A stretch of DNA of 16,624 nt from Anaerolineae bacterium. Its GTDB lineage: Bacteria > Chloroflexota > Anaerolineae > JAAYZQ01. The stretch covers positions 1 through 16,624 of the forward strand of contig JAFGOG010000543.1 of assembly GCA_016926595.1 (NCBI GenBank), given 5' to 3'. Below, piece by piece: positions 6,400-15,415 of this stretch. The notes under the pieces are model-generated. The model was not told the origin of the DNA. It searched no databases and saw nothing but the letters and a program-made list of their open reading frames with translations. A program made the translations under genes and the position numbers. Numbering within the stretch: the stretch's first letter is position 1; each line of letters starts with the position of its first letter.

Positions 6400-9300
6400 A
6401 TGAGCCGCACTTCTCTGGACCGCTTCCAGCGCCGGTTGGCCCTGGTGGCCTACTTCCGTCACGTCTTTGGCGTCGAGGACGTCCACGATCCGCGCTCGGT
6501 GCGCGCCTTCTACGACATGCTCAAGCAGCAGCCAGAGGGCTACAACGCCGAGGGCCGCAGCTACGTCGCCAACGTGCTGGAAGGACTGGTGCGCGGCATC
6601 GACGCGGGGCAGTTGCTTGGATACGACGCCAACGTCCGCCGTCACACCGAGGCCCTCAACCGCCGCCGGGCCGAGCCGATCACGCTCAAGTATTTCCAGG
6701 TCCTCGCCGCCTTGATGACCGAGCACTACCTGGAGCGGACCGCTCAAGAGACGGAGGCTTTCCTGGCTGATTTGAACGCTTTCGTGTCAGCGCAGAATGG
6801 ATCGCGCGCCGCCCGGGTTGATTACCCGGTCTTTGGCGCAGGAGATCTCAACAAGCTGGCTTATTGGATGGCTACCGGCAGCGGCAAAACGCTGCTGATG
6901 CACATCAACTACTACCAGTACCTCCACTACCATCCGGGCACGCTGGACAACATCCTACTGGTCACTACTGGCGAGGGGATGTCGGAACAGCACATCGCCG
7001 AGATGGAAAAGAGTGGTATTCCTTGCCGGCAGTTCAGCGCCAGCAGTGCCGATTTGTTCGGCATCGCTCCCCACACGGTCAAGGTGATCGAGATCCACAA
7101 GCTGGTGGAGGAAAAGATGGGCGGCGGGGAGAGCGTCGAGGTCGCGTCTTTCGAGGGACGCAACCTGGTCTTTGTGGACGAGGGGCACAAGGGCACCGGC
7201 AGCGAGGCCCAGACCTGGCGGGGTCGCCGTGAGGCCCTGGCCCGTGATGGGTTCACCTTCGAGTACAGTGCCACCTTTGGCCAGGCGGTGGCCGGCGCGG
7301 GTGCCGACGTTGAGGAGGAGTACGGCCGGGCCATCCTCTTTGACTACTCCTACCCTCGCTTCTACGACGACGGCTACGGCAAGGACTATCGCATTCTCAA
7401 CCTGGAGCACGACCTGGACCCGGCATTGACCAACCGCTATCTGATGGCCAACCTGCTCACCTTCTACGAGCAGCTTCGCTGCTATGGACTGAATGCCGAG
7501 ACCTTCTACACGACCTACAACGTGGCCCCACCGCTGCTGGTCTTTATCGGCCACAGCGTCACGGCAGGCAAGACTCGTTCCCAGTTGACTCGGGATGACA
7601 AGCGCAGCCTCGCCGACGTGCAAGAGATGATTCTCTTCCTGCACCGCGTGTTGCAGAACGAGGGGAACTGGGTGCCTGGCGCGATCGATGCCATCCTCTG
7701 CGGCGAGGCTGGCCTGTCGCGGGAGGACGGCGGCGACTTGTTTGCCGATGCCTTCCGCACCCTTCGCGATGCGCACCTGGACGGTGCGGCGATCTATGCC
7801 GACATGCTGCGGCGTGTCTTTCACGTGGCTGCAGCGGCCGGCCTGCATCTGGTGGACCTCAAGTCCGCTGCGGGAGAGATTGGGCTTCGTGCCGGCGCGG
7901 CCGACCAGTTCTTTGGCGTCATCAACATCGGCGACGCAGCCAACTTTCTCAAATTGACAGAGGAAAGAGTCCCCGAGATCTCGATCGAGCAGGAGCAGTT
8001 CGCCGGTTCCCTCTTCCAGGCCATTAACCAGCGCGATTCGTCCATCAACGTCCTGATCGGCTCCAAGAAATTCATCGAGGGCTGGGATTCCTGGCGCGTC
8101 TCGACGATGGGGCTGTTGAACATTGGCCGGGGGGAGGGGCCGCAGATCATCCAGCTCTTTGGGCGCGGCGTGCGGCTGCTGGGCAAGGGCCAAACCCTCC
8201 AGCGGTCCGAGGCCCTGGCGGGCGATCACCCTGGCAATCTGCCGCTGCTGGAGACGCTCAGTATATTCGGCGTCCGCGCGCGGTACATCGCCCAGTTCCG
8301 CGACTACCTCGCCGAGGAAGGCATCGACACCGAGGAGCGGGAGGTTCTTGTCATCGAGACCCGACCCGGCCCGGACTTTGAGGGGCGCGGATTACTCGTT
8401 GTCCGGCCTGAATTCCACGGATCGTTCGAGGATTCCGTGCGCCTGGAACTGCAACTGGACGAGGCGTGCAAGCCGACCATCGACCTGATGCCGTCTCTTG
8501 GAGAAATTGTATCTAGCGGGCTCACCCGGGAAACGCCTGCTTCCTTCGAGCCTCAGGATGCGCGGAGGCTGCCCGCTGACGCTCTGCCGCTCTTTGACTG
8601 GAACCGGCTCTATCGCCAGGTCTGGCACTTTTGCACCGCTCGAAATTACCACAATCTGGCATTGGATCAAGGCATCCTCCGACACGTCCTCGAACAGGGG
8701 TGTTACCAACTGCTGTGCTCGCCCAAGATGCTGGAAATTGCCTCCTTTGGCGACGTGGGACGGTTGGAAGAGATTGCGCTGATGATCCTGCGCAAGTACG
8801 TCGAGCGCTACTATACCCGCGCCCACCGGCGCTGGGAACAGGATCAGATGGCGTATCAGGCGTTGGATTGGAGCGACGAGAACCTCATCAGCGCCTATGA
8901 GGCGCGGGTGAAGCGCTCGGCCACGGACTTTTTACGGACGCTCCACGAGATGCTGGAGAATCCAGACCTGTACGAGAAGGACGAAGAAGACCCGCCTCGC
9001 GTTCACTTTGACCGGCACCTTTATCTTCCCTTGCTATTGGAAGACACGACTGACGAGCAAGTCGTCAAGTATTCCCCTCCAGGTCTCAACCCCGGCGAAC
9101 GCCATTTTGTGGAACAACTGCGCGCATACGTTGGGACCGAGGAGGGACAGTCCTTGCTGGAGGAGCGCGACCGCGATCTGTTCCTTCTCCGCAACCAGTC
9201 CCGTGGGCGGGGGGTCGGGTTCTTGGTCAACGACGAAAAGTTCTTCCCCGATTTCATTTTGTGGTTGATCGGGCCTGAACGGCAGGACATTGTATTCATC

Positions 9301-9606
9301 GATCCTCACGGCTTGATTATCGGCGGCAATCTGGAGGCCAACCCCAAGGTTCAGTTCTATGAGACGATCAAAGGTTATGAGAGAAAACTGAACGAACGCG
9401 CTGGTCGAGAGGATATCGTGCTGCACTCCTATATCATCTCCCAGGCCTCGTTTGAGGATTTGAGGAAACAGACAGGTATCACTCAGGAATCAGAGTTTCA
9501 TCGTCTCCACGTCTACTTCCGTGAGCGGGAAGACTATATCGCTCTGTTGTTGAGGGATGTTTTACCAGAGCACTTGCTGGGGGAAGAGGGTTCAAACAGG
9601 GAGTAA
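6400..9606 (+). CDS. res: type III Res-like SF2 helicase with PD-(D/E)xK-like C-terminus
   Basis: The product is 1068 residues. Helicase motifs are in order: Walker A ATGSGKT (158-164), an Ia-like ILLVTTGEGMSEQH region, Walker B DEGH (260-263, a DExH variant), SAT (290-292), and motif VI QLFGRGVRL (585-593). These place it with the Res subunits of type III restriction enzymes, which translocate on or switch along DNA and cut with a C-terminal nuclease. Near the C-terminus FFPDFILW (948-955) and FIDPHG (966-971) match the PD...D/ExK layout, but His970 stands where the catalytic lysine should be. The ATG at 6400 has AGGAGA upstream. It is the last gene of the operon and no clear terminator follows. 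The helicase call is firm; whether the nuclease is active is uncertain. Confidence 0.88.
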   Translation: MSRTSLDRFQRRLALVAYFRHVFGVEDVHDPRSVRAFYDMLKQQPEGYNAEGRSYVANVLEGLVRGIDAGQLLGYDANVRRHTEALNRRRAEPITLKYFQVLAALMTEHYLERTAQETEAFLADLNAFVSAQNGSRAARVDYPVFGAGDLNKLAYWMATGSGKTLLMHINYYQYLHYHPGTLDNILLVTTGEGMSEQHIAEMEKSGIPCRQFSASSADLFGIAPHTVKVIEIHKLVEEKMGGGESVEVASFEGRNLVFVDEGHKGTGSEAQTWRGRREALARDGFTFEYSATFGQAVAGAGADVEEEYGRAILFDYSYPRFYDDGYGKDYRILNLEHDLDPALTNRYLMANLLTFYEQLRCYGLNAETFYTTYNVAPPLLVFIGHSVTAGKTRSQLTRDDKRSLADVQEMILFLHRVLQNEGNWVPGAIDAILCGEAGLSREDGGDLFADAFRTLRDAHLDGAAIYADMLRRVFHVAAAAGLHLVDLKSAAGEIGLRAGAADQFFGVINIGDAANFLKLTEERVPEISIEQEQFAGSLFQAINQRDSSINVLIGSKKFIEGWDSWRVSTMGLLNIGRGEGPQIIQLFGRGVRLLGKGQTLQRSEALAGDHPGNLPLLETLSIFGVRARYIAQFRDYLAEEGIDTEEREVLVIETRPGPDFEGRGLLVVRPEFHGSFEDSVRLELQLDEACKPTIDLMPSLGEIVSSGLTRETPASFEPQDARRLPADALPLFDWNRLYRQVWHFCTARNYHNLALDQGILRHVLEQGCYQLLCSPKMLEIASFGDVGRLEEIALMILRKYVERYYTRAHRRWEQDQMAYQALDWSDENLISAYEARVKRSATDFLRTLHEMLENPDLYEKDEEDPPRVHFDRHLYLPLLLEDTTDEQVVKYSPPGLNPGERHFVEQLRAYVGTEEGQSLLEERDRDLFLLRNQSRGRGVGFLVNDEKFFPDFILWLIGPERQDIVFIDPHGLIIGGNLEANPKVQFYETIKGYERKLNERAGREDIVLHSYIISQASFEDLRKQTGITQESEFHRLHVYFREREDYIALLLRDVLPEHLLGEEGSNRE

Positions 9607-9765
9607 ATGCACGAGTCGTCAGCTTGAATGAGCCCGGCGTTTGTTCACCAGCCCCACAGTACGCAGCATCGCCGCCCGCTCTTGCTCAGGCATTGGTTCG
9701 TAATGCCTCACTATGACCAGTCTACCATTTCCCGCCATTATTGCACCATTCCCGCCGTCACCGCT

Positions 9766-9948
9766 GAGGTGGGCGATATATCTGCCAATCGCTCGCTTGT
9801 GACCTCGACCAATCCCAGTCACCTATTCTACAGCGAGGTCCACCAGATGTTTGGCCGCTATTACGGTATCCTGCAAGCGGATAATAATGAGGATATCCAA
9901 CTGGACGGACTGATCGGTTTTACAGAGGAGCATCACGCACGGTGGTAG
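9766..9948 (+). pseudogene. 3' remnant of a DUF2804-type gene
   Basis: The last 50-60 codons before the TAG at 9946-9948 read like the C-terminus of DUF2804 proteins: SEVHQMFGRYYGIL, then a short acidic turn, then GLIGFTEEHHARW at the very end. In that family the tail has the same pattern (H..FGR..G ... FLGF.E..H.RW). The frame stays open upstream to 9628, but the residues there do not resemble the family and no ribosome site is visible. The body of the gene (about 300 residues) is missing. The rest of the 9607-9967 interval holds no gene, terminator or repeat that I can support. Family assignment is from memory of the C-terminal motif. Confidence 0.5.
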
Positions 9949-9967
9949 GGGGAATGAGCATCTGTCA

Positions 9968-11928
9968 TCACCGGGATGCTTCGTCGAGCAGCGTTTCAAT
10001 TTCCAAAATTCTTGCCTGAAGCATGTCGAGCTTCTGATACGTCTCTATTGCATCCTGCAACATCTCTTTGGCAATCTGGCTCTTGCCCAGACCGATCTGG
10101 ACCCGGGCCAGACCGAGCAACGCATCCGCCGTCTCGTCAAGGCGATTGGCCTTCTTCCTCAGAGCTAGGGCTTCTTCGTAAAACGCTTCGGCTTGCTCAA
10201 GATCGCCACGGCTGAGGGTAACACCTCCCATCGCACTCAACAGCCCGGCGATGATTTCTGGATCACCATACTGGCGGGCAGGACCGATCACTTTGCTGGT
10301 CAACTCCCAGGCTTTTTCGATATTTCCTTGCCCCAGTGCCAAATGTGCCAGGTTGACGTTGAGCAGATAGGCATGTCCTGTTCTTTCCGCTGACTCAAAA
10401 TAGGCGAGCGCCTCTTCAAATAGAGTTTGGGCTCCTTCAAGTTGGCCGCGCTCCTGAGCAATACGGCCCATATTGCGCTTGGCAAGGGTGATGTCCTCTT
10501 CTCCACCGAGCCGATCAAAGACTTCCATTGCTTCTTGGATGTATCCTTCCGACCGATCGAGATCGTCGCGATGGCGATAGACCCAACTGACAGGCCATAC
10601 GGCAAATTGAGCACGTCGCAGCTCATCGTCCAACTCGCTTGCCAGATCCATTGCCTGCAGTCCCAAAGCCAAGGTATCGTTCCAATAACCACGGCTCAGC
10701 ATCAGGTAGGCGATGTCGTAGAGGATGTCCATAGCCATATTGACCAGCTGCAGCTGTCGCTGGTTCCAGCACCACTGAACAATGGCGAGAATGTTCGGCA
10801 ATTCCGGCTCCAGCAAGAAGAAACCTTGAATCCAGAATCCACCCTCCTTTGCCGAAAGTTGGTGGAAGTGTTCTGCCAGACGGCAGCGGGCAGCGTGTTC
10901 GATTCTTGGTTCTACTCCCAATTTGGCAGCAGCAAAAGCTCTTGTCAGGGGATGAATATTATAACGATGCTGCACTTGTTCTTTGTCTTCTATTACAAGG
11001 ATCTCGTCCGTGACATCGACCAGAGACATTTCCACAAGCTGCCCCAGCGCATCGTCGAGGGCAAAGTGGGAGGTATTACTCGCCACCTCGATACCTTTTC
11101 TTGAGGCAGAGGTCTCGAAAAGCGGCATCACCATCAATACTTGCCGAGCACCAAGTTGTAACAGGTTCCAAGAACGGGCAAAGATCTCTTCAAAGATATC
11201 GCCCCGCGCCTCGTGCAACGATGCCAGCACCGCATCCAGTGACTGTGTCCGTTGCTTGATCTGTCCTATCGCCCATTTGATCGCCAGCGGAATGCCCCGG
11301 TTGCCTGGTACAGGTTTAACAAAGTCTGATCATCGCCTTGCTCAAGGTTTTTCAGTCCCAAACGGCGTCCCTCAACACGAATCAGGGCCAAAGCCTCCTG
11401 TTCTGTTAATCCCTTGAGCGAGATAGCCCAGACCTTGCTCCACTTTTGCTCACGAGTTGTGATGATTGCCTTGGCGGGGTCTGGCAAATGCACCAAGAAA
11501 TCCCAAACGGTTGTGTCAGTAATCGTCTCAAAGTTGTCCACGATCAGCAGGTACGGTTTTTCCTGATCCTGAAGCAGCCTTCTAACAGCAAATCGCTTTT
11601 CTTCCAGGGGATGTTGGGTGATACCGGGATAGTCGAGGGTCTGAGCAGTCGTATCAAGGAGAGCGTTCAGGGTCAGATCGCGGTCCTTCGCCGTGGTCCA
11701 GATGAAGCCGGCAAAGGTTGTTTTTCCATCTGGTCTATCGACCGCATAGCTGGCTTGCAGACACTCATAAACCACCTCCAGTGCCAGGGAGGACTTGCCA
11801 ATGCCGCCGATGCCATCGATGCTGACCAGGTGGTAGCGGGAGCTCAGTGCTTCATAGATCCGCTTCTTTTCTTCCTCCCGACCCATGAACTCGCTTTGCC
11901 GGGGCAGATTGTGGGGAAGATGATTCAT
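9968..11928 (-). pseudogene. NB-ARC/TPR (STAND) ATPase, single-base frameshift
   Basis: Restoring one base gives 653 residues. Residues 1-212 are an NB-ARC module: a GRE box FMGRE (14-18), P-loop GIGGIGKSS (39-47), Walker B LLIVDN (127-132), sensor ITTR (156-159), and then the GxP motif. In the raw sequence the frame breaks at TGG|IPLAIKW: four C at 11295-11298 where five are needed. As it stands the first part ends at 11266 and the second is open from 11230 to the stop at 9968-9970. The second half carries a winged-helix-like part and about five or six tetratricopeptide repeats (for example AQTLFEEALAYF, AEAFYEEALALRKK). STAND ATPases sense a ligand through the repeats and switch oligomeric state; many are regulators or anti-phage sensors. 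There is no separate effector domain. The ATG at 11928 has AGGA 8 nt upstream. The break may be real or a homopolymer sequencing error. Confidence 0.8.
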
Positions 11929-11978
11929 AGTCAATATCCTGTCGCTGCATCACTTGCACACAAAGCTTGATGGCTCCC

Positions 11979-11984
11979 ATTTTA
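11979..11984 (-). promoter_or_regulatory. possible -10 element for the NB-ARC gene
   Basis: TAAAAT on the minus strand is one base off the -10 consensus and would start transcription about 44 nt before the ATG at 11928. No acceptable -35 lies 16-18 bp upstream, so this is weak. It sits in a 194-bp gap between divergent genes. Confidence 0.25.
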
Positions 11985-12047
11985 GCATGCTTCCTGACGA
12001 ATAGGTAGCCGGTAGATGCGCATAGCCAATCACCTCCCATCTGCCAT

Positions 12048-12076
12048 TTGCCTCTCCGGACAGTCTAGTGTACCAT
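12048..12076 (+). promoter_or_regulatory. putative promoter of the secreted hydrolase gene
   Basis: TTGCCT (12048-12053) and TACCAT (12071-12076) are separated by 17 bp, each matching consensus at four of six positions. The predicted start near 12083 leaves a leader of about 40 nt with GAGAGG just before the start codon. Confidence 0.3.
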
Positions 12077-12122
12077 TAGAACACTCCTGGGCCAAGAGAC
12101 ACCCTCCAAGTAGAGAGGAATG

Positions 12123-14486
12123 ATGACTCACCTGAGCAGACAGACGCGCAACCTGACATCTGCTATTCTTTTCCTTCTTTCCCTTTTCTTCGCACTTCTC
12201 GGGGCACCGAGTTGTGCACAAAGCGACGTCGTATTCGACGACAGCGCACCGGACTCGATGTGCCTAAGCAACGACCATTATGCCTTGACCCTCTACAAAG
12301 CCAACGGTGCGGTCCTATCCCTGGTCGATCTGGATACCGGCGGTGAACTCACCCTGGGCTCACGGGGCGGATGCCTGTGGGGAGCGGTCTTTACCGGCGA
12401 CCAGTATGTCGGCGGCTGTTCCTACCACCGCAACGGACCCAACACCTTCGACTATGCCTGGGACCCAATCCAGACCACATTGACCTTCACCTACACCTGG
12501 GAGGCCGGCATCTACCCGCGAGTCGATGCGGTCTTTACACTGACCGCCAGCGACGAGACCTTCTTCGATGTACAGCTAGCGCTGGAAAATCAGTGGGGCA
12601 CGATGATGCGGGATGTCCTCCTGCCCTCCGATCTGCTGTTCGAGGATGATGCGATCCAGGCCGCCTATGGGCCTTTCCTGATGCCGGGTGTGCGGCTGGG
12701 CCCTGGTTTTTTCACTGCCGACCGCACCTACATCCCTGTTTACCCTAGCGATGCCGCTTTCGCCGATTACCTCGCCCTCGACACATCCGGTGGACGACTG
12801 GCTGTCTATACCATCAACCCATCGCCCAACTCGATCCAGCCGGTCACCCTGGGCTTTATTGATGACGAGGGGTACAACCCCGGCACTTTCTATACCTACC
12901 ACCGCCTGCATACCTGGGTGCCCAACGGGCAGACGTGGACCAGCCCCCCGGTCCGCCTTCACATCGGCCAATCACCGCAGGAGACGATGTTGACCTACCG
13001 GCAGGAGAACGGCATTGACGGTTATCCCTCGCTAGCGGACAAGCTGGGGACGGACCTCTTAACCCTCGTTCAATCGCCGCTGATCAAGATCCACGTCTCC
13101 CAGCCGTTCCAGGATTTCATTCCTGACCTGGATCTCCTGCCCTCGCCTCTGCTGCTTCACCCAGTCGCTTATCAGCCCCGCGGGCACGATGAGAACTATC
13201 CCGACTTCTTGCCGCCCGACCCGCAATGGGGCACAACGGAGGATTTCCAGGCGTTGGTCGAGGCGGCTCAAGCGGAGGGGCTGCTCGTCGCCCCCTACAT
13301 CAACCCGACCTGGTGGGATGACGAGTCCCCGACCGTACAGAACCTCTCCCCCCTGACCATCACCGACATCGCTGTGCTGGATGAGGCGGGCCAGCCAGTT
13401 TCCGAGGTCTACAACGGTCATTTCGGTTACGCGATCTCACCCCAGGTAGATTTCGTCGTTCAGCGCCTGGATCAGCTGATGGCCCAGTGGCAGGATGAGG
13501 TGCCGGTGGACTGCATCCTCGAGGACCAGATCGGTGCCCGTTCGTGGCGGCGGGATTTCAATGCTTCAGCATCAAGCCCCCAACTCTACAGCGACGGCTG
13601 GCTGACCCACACCCGCACCTATGCCGATCGTTGCCTGATGACAGAGATGGGATGGGATCGCCTGGCCGAGACCGAGGTGGGCTTCCACGGCAGCCTGCTG
13701 ACCTGGGAACGCGAGTTCGAATATGGCGATCAGTACTGGGGCAGCGGCAACTGGGAGCCCTATCCCCTTGCCCTGTGGCTTTTCCATGACAAGGTGCTGC
13801 TCTACCAACACGACCTTTCGCTGCTCACAATGAGCGCCGACAAGGAGGTTCTGACCTGGAACCTGGCCTTTGGGACGATGCTCTCGTATGACTGGCAGTG
13901 GATTGAGAACGACCTGCCGGACGTTCCCTGGCTGGACCTGGTGGTGGCGTTGCAGCGCGCTGTTGTCGCCCGCACGGCAGGTCAGATGCTCACCGACTAT
14001 GCTGACTTGCAGACCAGCGTGACACAAAGCACCTTCGGGGAGATCTCGGTGATCGCCAATTGGGACCCGGCCCAGACGTACCTGGTCGATGGGCACTACA
14101 TCTCGCCAGGCGGATTTTTAGCTCGCACCAGCGATAACACCGTCCTGGCGGGCGTCTTTGATGGTTTCTTCAACGGTGCTGCGATCACGCCCGGGGATCA
14201 TTACGTAATCCTCGAACGGATGGCATCGGCCGTCATTGTGCGCCATCCCGTGGGCTCCGAAACACCGCTCAGTATCGACGCGCCGGACGATTGGCAGGAA
14301 GGAGAGACGCTCCAGGTGCAGGCCTTTGACCGGACAGGCAACTTGCTGGACGATGTCGACTTTGAGATGGAGGGACGAATGGTTCTGTTCACTTGCCATC
14401 AGTTCTACGGCGATCAGTACGTAGCATACTACCGCATTAGCGGGCAGCGCCGGGTCTATCTGCCGCTGCTTGTTCGAGGCTCTTGA
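12123..14486 (+). CDS. secreted DUF6259-like putative glycoside hydrolase
   Basis: The product is 787 residues. An N-terminal Arg and a hydrophobic stretch (TSAILFLLSLFFALLGA) followed by a small-residue site form a signal peptide, so the protein is exported. A Cys lies at the cleavage region (APSC), but the lipobox is poor. Residues 35-300 look like a beta-sandwich domain, as found before the barrel of many polysaccharide hydrolases. Residues 330-640 fit a TIM-barrel: HPVAYQPRGHDENYPDFLPP, then APYINPTWW, and DCILEDQIGARSWRRDF with acidic residues suited to catalysis. A small C-terminal beta domain ends in RRVYLPLLVRGS, a tail I associate with secreted Chloroflexota proteins. Two ATGs are adjacent (12120 and 12123). 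The second is better spaced from GAGAGG (12113-12118). The likely role is breakdown of an extracellular glycan of unknown kind. Confidence 0.75.
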   Translation: MTHLSRQTRNLTSAILFLLSLFFALLGAPSCAQSDVVFDDSAPDSMCLSNDHYALTLYKANGAVLSLVDLDTGGELTLGSRGGCLWGAVFTGDQYVGGCSYHRNGPNTFDYAWDPIQTTLTFTYTWEAGIYPRVDAVFTLTASDETFFDVQLALENQWGTMMRDVLLPSDLLFEDDAIQAAYGPFLMPGVRLGPGFFTADRTYIPVYPSDAAFADYLALDTSGGRLAVYTINPSPNSIQPVTLGFIDDEGYNPGTFYTYHRLHTWVPNGQTWTSPPVRLHIGQSPQETMLTYRQENGIDGYPSLADKLGTDLLTLVQSPLIKIHVSQPFQDFIPDLDLLPSPLLLHPVAYQPRGHDENYPDFLPPDPQWGTTEDFQALVEAAQAEGLLVAPYINPTWWDDESPTVQNLSPLTITDIAVLDEAGQPVSEVYNGHFGYAISPQVDFVVQRLDQLMAQWQDEVPVDCILEDQIGARSWRRDFNASASSPQLYSDGWLTHTRTYADRCLMTEMGWDRLAETEVGFHGSLLTWEREFEYGDQYWGSGNWEPYPLALWLFHDKVLLYQHDLSLLTMSADKEVLTWNLAFGTMLSYDWQWIENDLPDVPWLDLVVALQRAVVARTAGQMLTDYADLQTSVTQSTFGEISVIANWDPAQTYLVDGHYISPGGFLARTSDNTVLAGVFDGFFNGAAITPGDHYVILERMASAVIVRHPVGSETPLSIDAPDDWQEGETLQVQAFDRTGNLLDDVDFEMEGRMVLFTCHQFYGDQYVAYYRISGQRRVYLPLLVRGS

Positions 14487-14511
14487 CCCGCAGTACGGAT
14501 AGGATGGACGA

Positions 14512-14715
14512 ATGAGTAAGACAATGGATCGAATCCGCTGTCTGTTTGGCCGCCATACCTGGGACGGCTGTATCTGCCAGGTCTGTGGCAAAACGCGGCA
14601 CAAGTGGAAGCACGTCGTCGATATCGGGGCGATCACCGCGCCGGTAGCCAACTTTATGGATGAGGCGGGCTACTATCGCCAACGTTGCACACGATGTGGT
14701 CAGTGGAAAAGATAG
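14512..14715 (+). CDS. small zinc-ribbon protein
   Basis: The product is 67 residues with two CxxC knuckles, Cys22-x2-Cys25 and Cys59-x2-Cys62. Cys10, His15, Cys20 and His30 are further possible ligands. RHTWDGCICQVCGK followed by RCTRCG near the end is the pattern of small zinc-binding proteins of unknown role that I have seen in related genomes. An ATG with AGGATGG upstream starts it 25 nt after the hydrolase stop, and the next gene begins 13 nt after its own stop, so it probably belongs to the run of genes that follows. Confidence 0.7.
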   Translation: MSKTMDRIRCLFGRHTWDGCICQVCGKTRHKWKHVVDIGAITAPVANFMDEAGYYRQRCTRCGQWKR

Positions 14716-14728
14716 GAAGGGCGATAGT

Positions 14729-15415
14729 ATGGAACAATCCTTACCCCTCGATAGTCCACAAGGATGGGCTGCAAAGATTGACAAGGAGATTCGCGCGCTG
14801 CCGGTTCGAAACACACCGAATGTGCGCGCTATCCGCCGTAAATACTCCCGGCTGCTGAAGAAGGCGGATCCCAAGCTCGTTACAAGCGTAGCCAAAATGC
14901 TGTTGCGGGAATACGGCCTACGCTGGGTGGCTTACGAGTTGATTGCAAGCCACCAGGCGGCATTTCAGCGCATTGGGGAGGCGGAACTGGAGGAATGGGG
15001 ACAGGGTATCGACAGCTGGTCATCAGTGGACACCTTTGCCCGCACCCTGTCCGGGCCGGCCTGGCTGCAGGGGCAAGTAACCGATGATCTGATCCATCGC
15101 TGGGCGCGCTCGGAAGACCGCTGGTGGCGGCGGGCAGCCTTGGTCAGCACTGTGGCGCTGAACGTCCGCTCTCACGGCGGCAAAGGGGATGTCGATCGCA
15201 CACTTGCGGTTTGCCGGCTGTTGGTGGACGATCCGGACGATATGGTGGTGAAGGCGATGTCCTGGGCGCTGCGGGAATTGGTGGTACACGACGCGGATGC
15301 GGTGAGCGGGTTCCTGAACGAGCACGAAGCGGTTCTCGCGGCACGGGTAAAGCGAGAGGTGAGAAACAAGCTCGCAACAGGTCTAAAGAATCCAGGACAG
15401 AAGATTGATCCCTGA
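14729..15415 (+). CDS. DNA alkylation repair protein (AlkD-like, HEAT repeats)
   Basis: The product is 228 residues, the usual size for the DNA alkylation repair family (PF08713). It is all-helical and built of HEAT-like repeats. WWRRAALVS (132-140) and SWALREL (178-184, with Trp179) are the conserved aromatic and basic positions that line the DNA groove in AlkD glycosylases, which remove N3- and N7-alkylated purines. SVDTFARTL precedes them. The start is ATG 14729 with GGAAGG 8 nt upstream. An upstream in-frame start at 14660 lies inside the previous gene and is less likely. It overlaps the phosphatase gene by 11 nt. Confidence 0.85.
   Translation: MEQSLPLDSPQGWAAKIDKEIRALPVRNTPNVRAIRRKYSRLLKKADPKLVTSVAKMLLREYGLRWVAYELIASHQAAFQRIGEAELEEWGQGIDSWSSVDTFARTLSGPAWLQGQVTDDLIHRWARSEDRWWRRAALVSTVALNVRSHGGKGDVDRTLAVCRLLVDDPDDMVVKAMSWALRELVVHDADAVSGFLNEHEAVLAARVKREVRNKLATGLKNPGQKIDP

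Noticed and set aside
6955..8229. 424-codon open frame on the minus strand opposite res
   Set aside because: It is a codon-bias shadow of a GC-rich gene. The plus-strand frame carries all helicase motifs and this frame has none.
9619..9822. 67-codon minus-strand frame after res
   Set aside because: No ribosome site and no recognisable motif. It overlaps the DUF2804 remnant and could not be supported.
10427..11104. 225-codon plus-strand frame opposite the NB-ARC/TPR gene
   Set aside because: The minus strand shows clear tetratricopeptide repeats throughout. The plus frame has no family features or start signal.
12165..12215. Lipoprotein signal in the secreted hydrolase
   Set aside because: The residues before the Cys (A-P-S) are a poor lipobox. 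An ordinary signal peptidase site close by is at least as likely.
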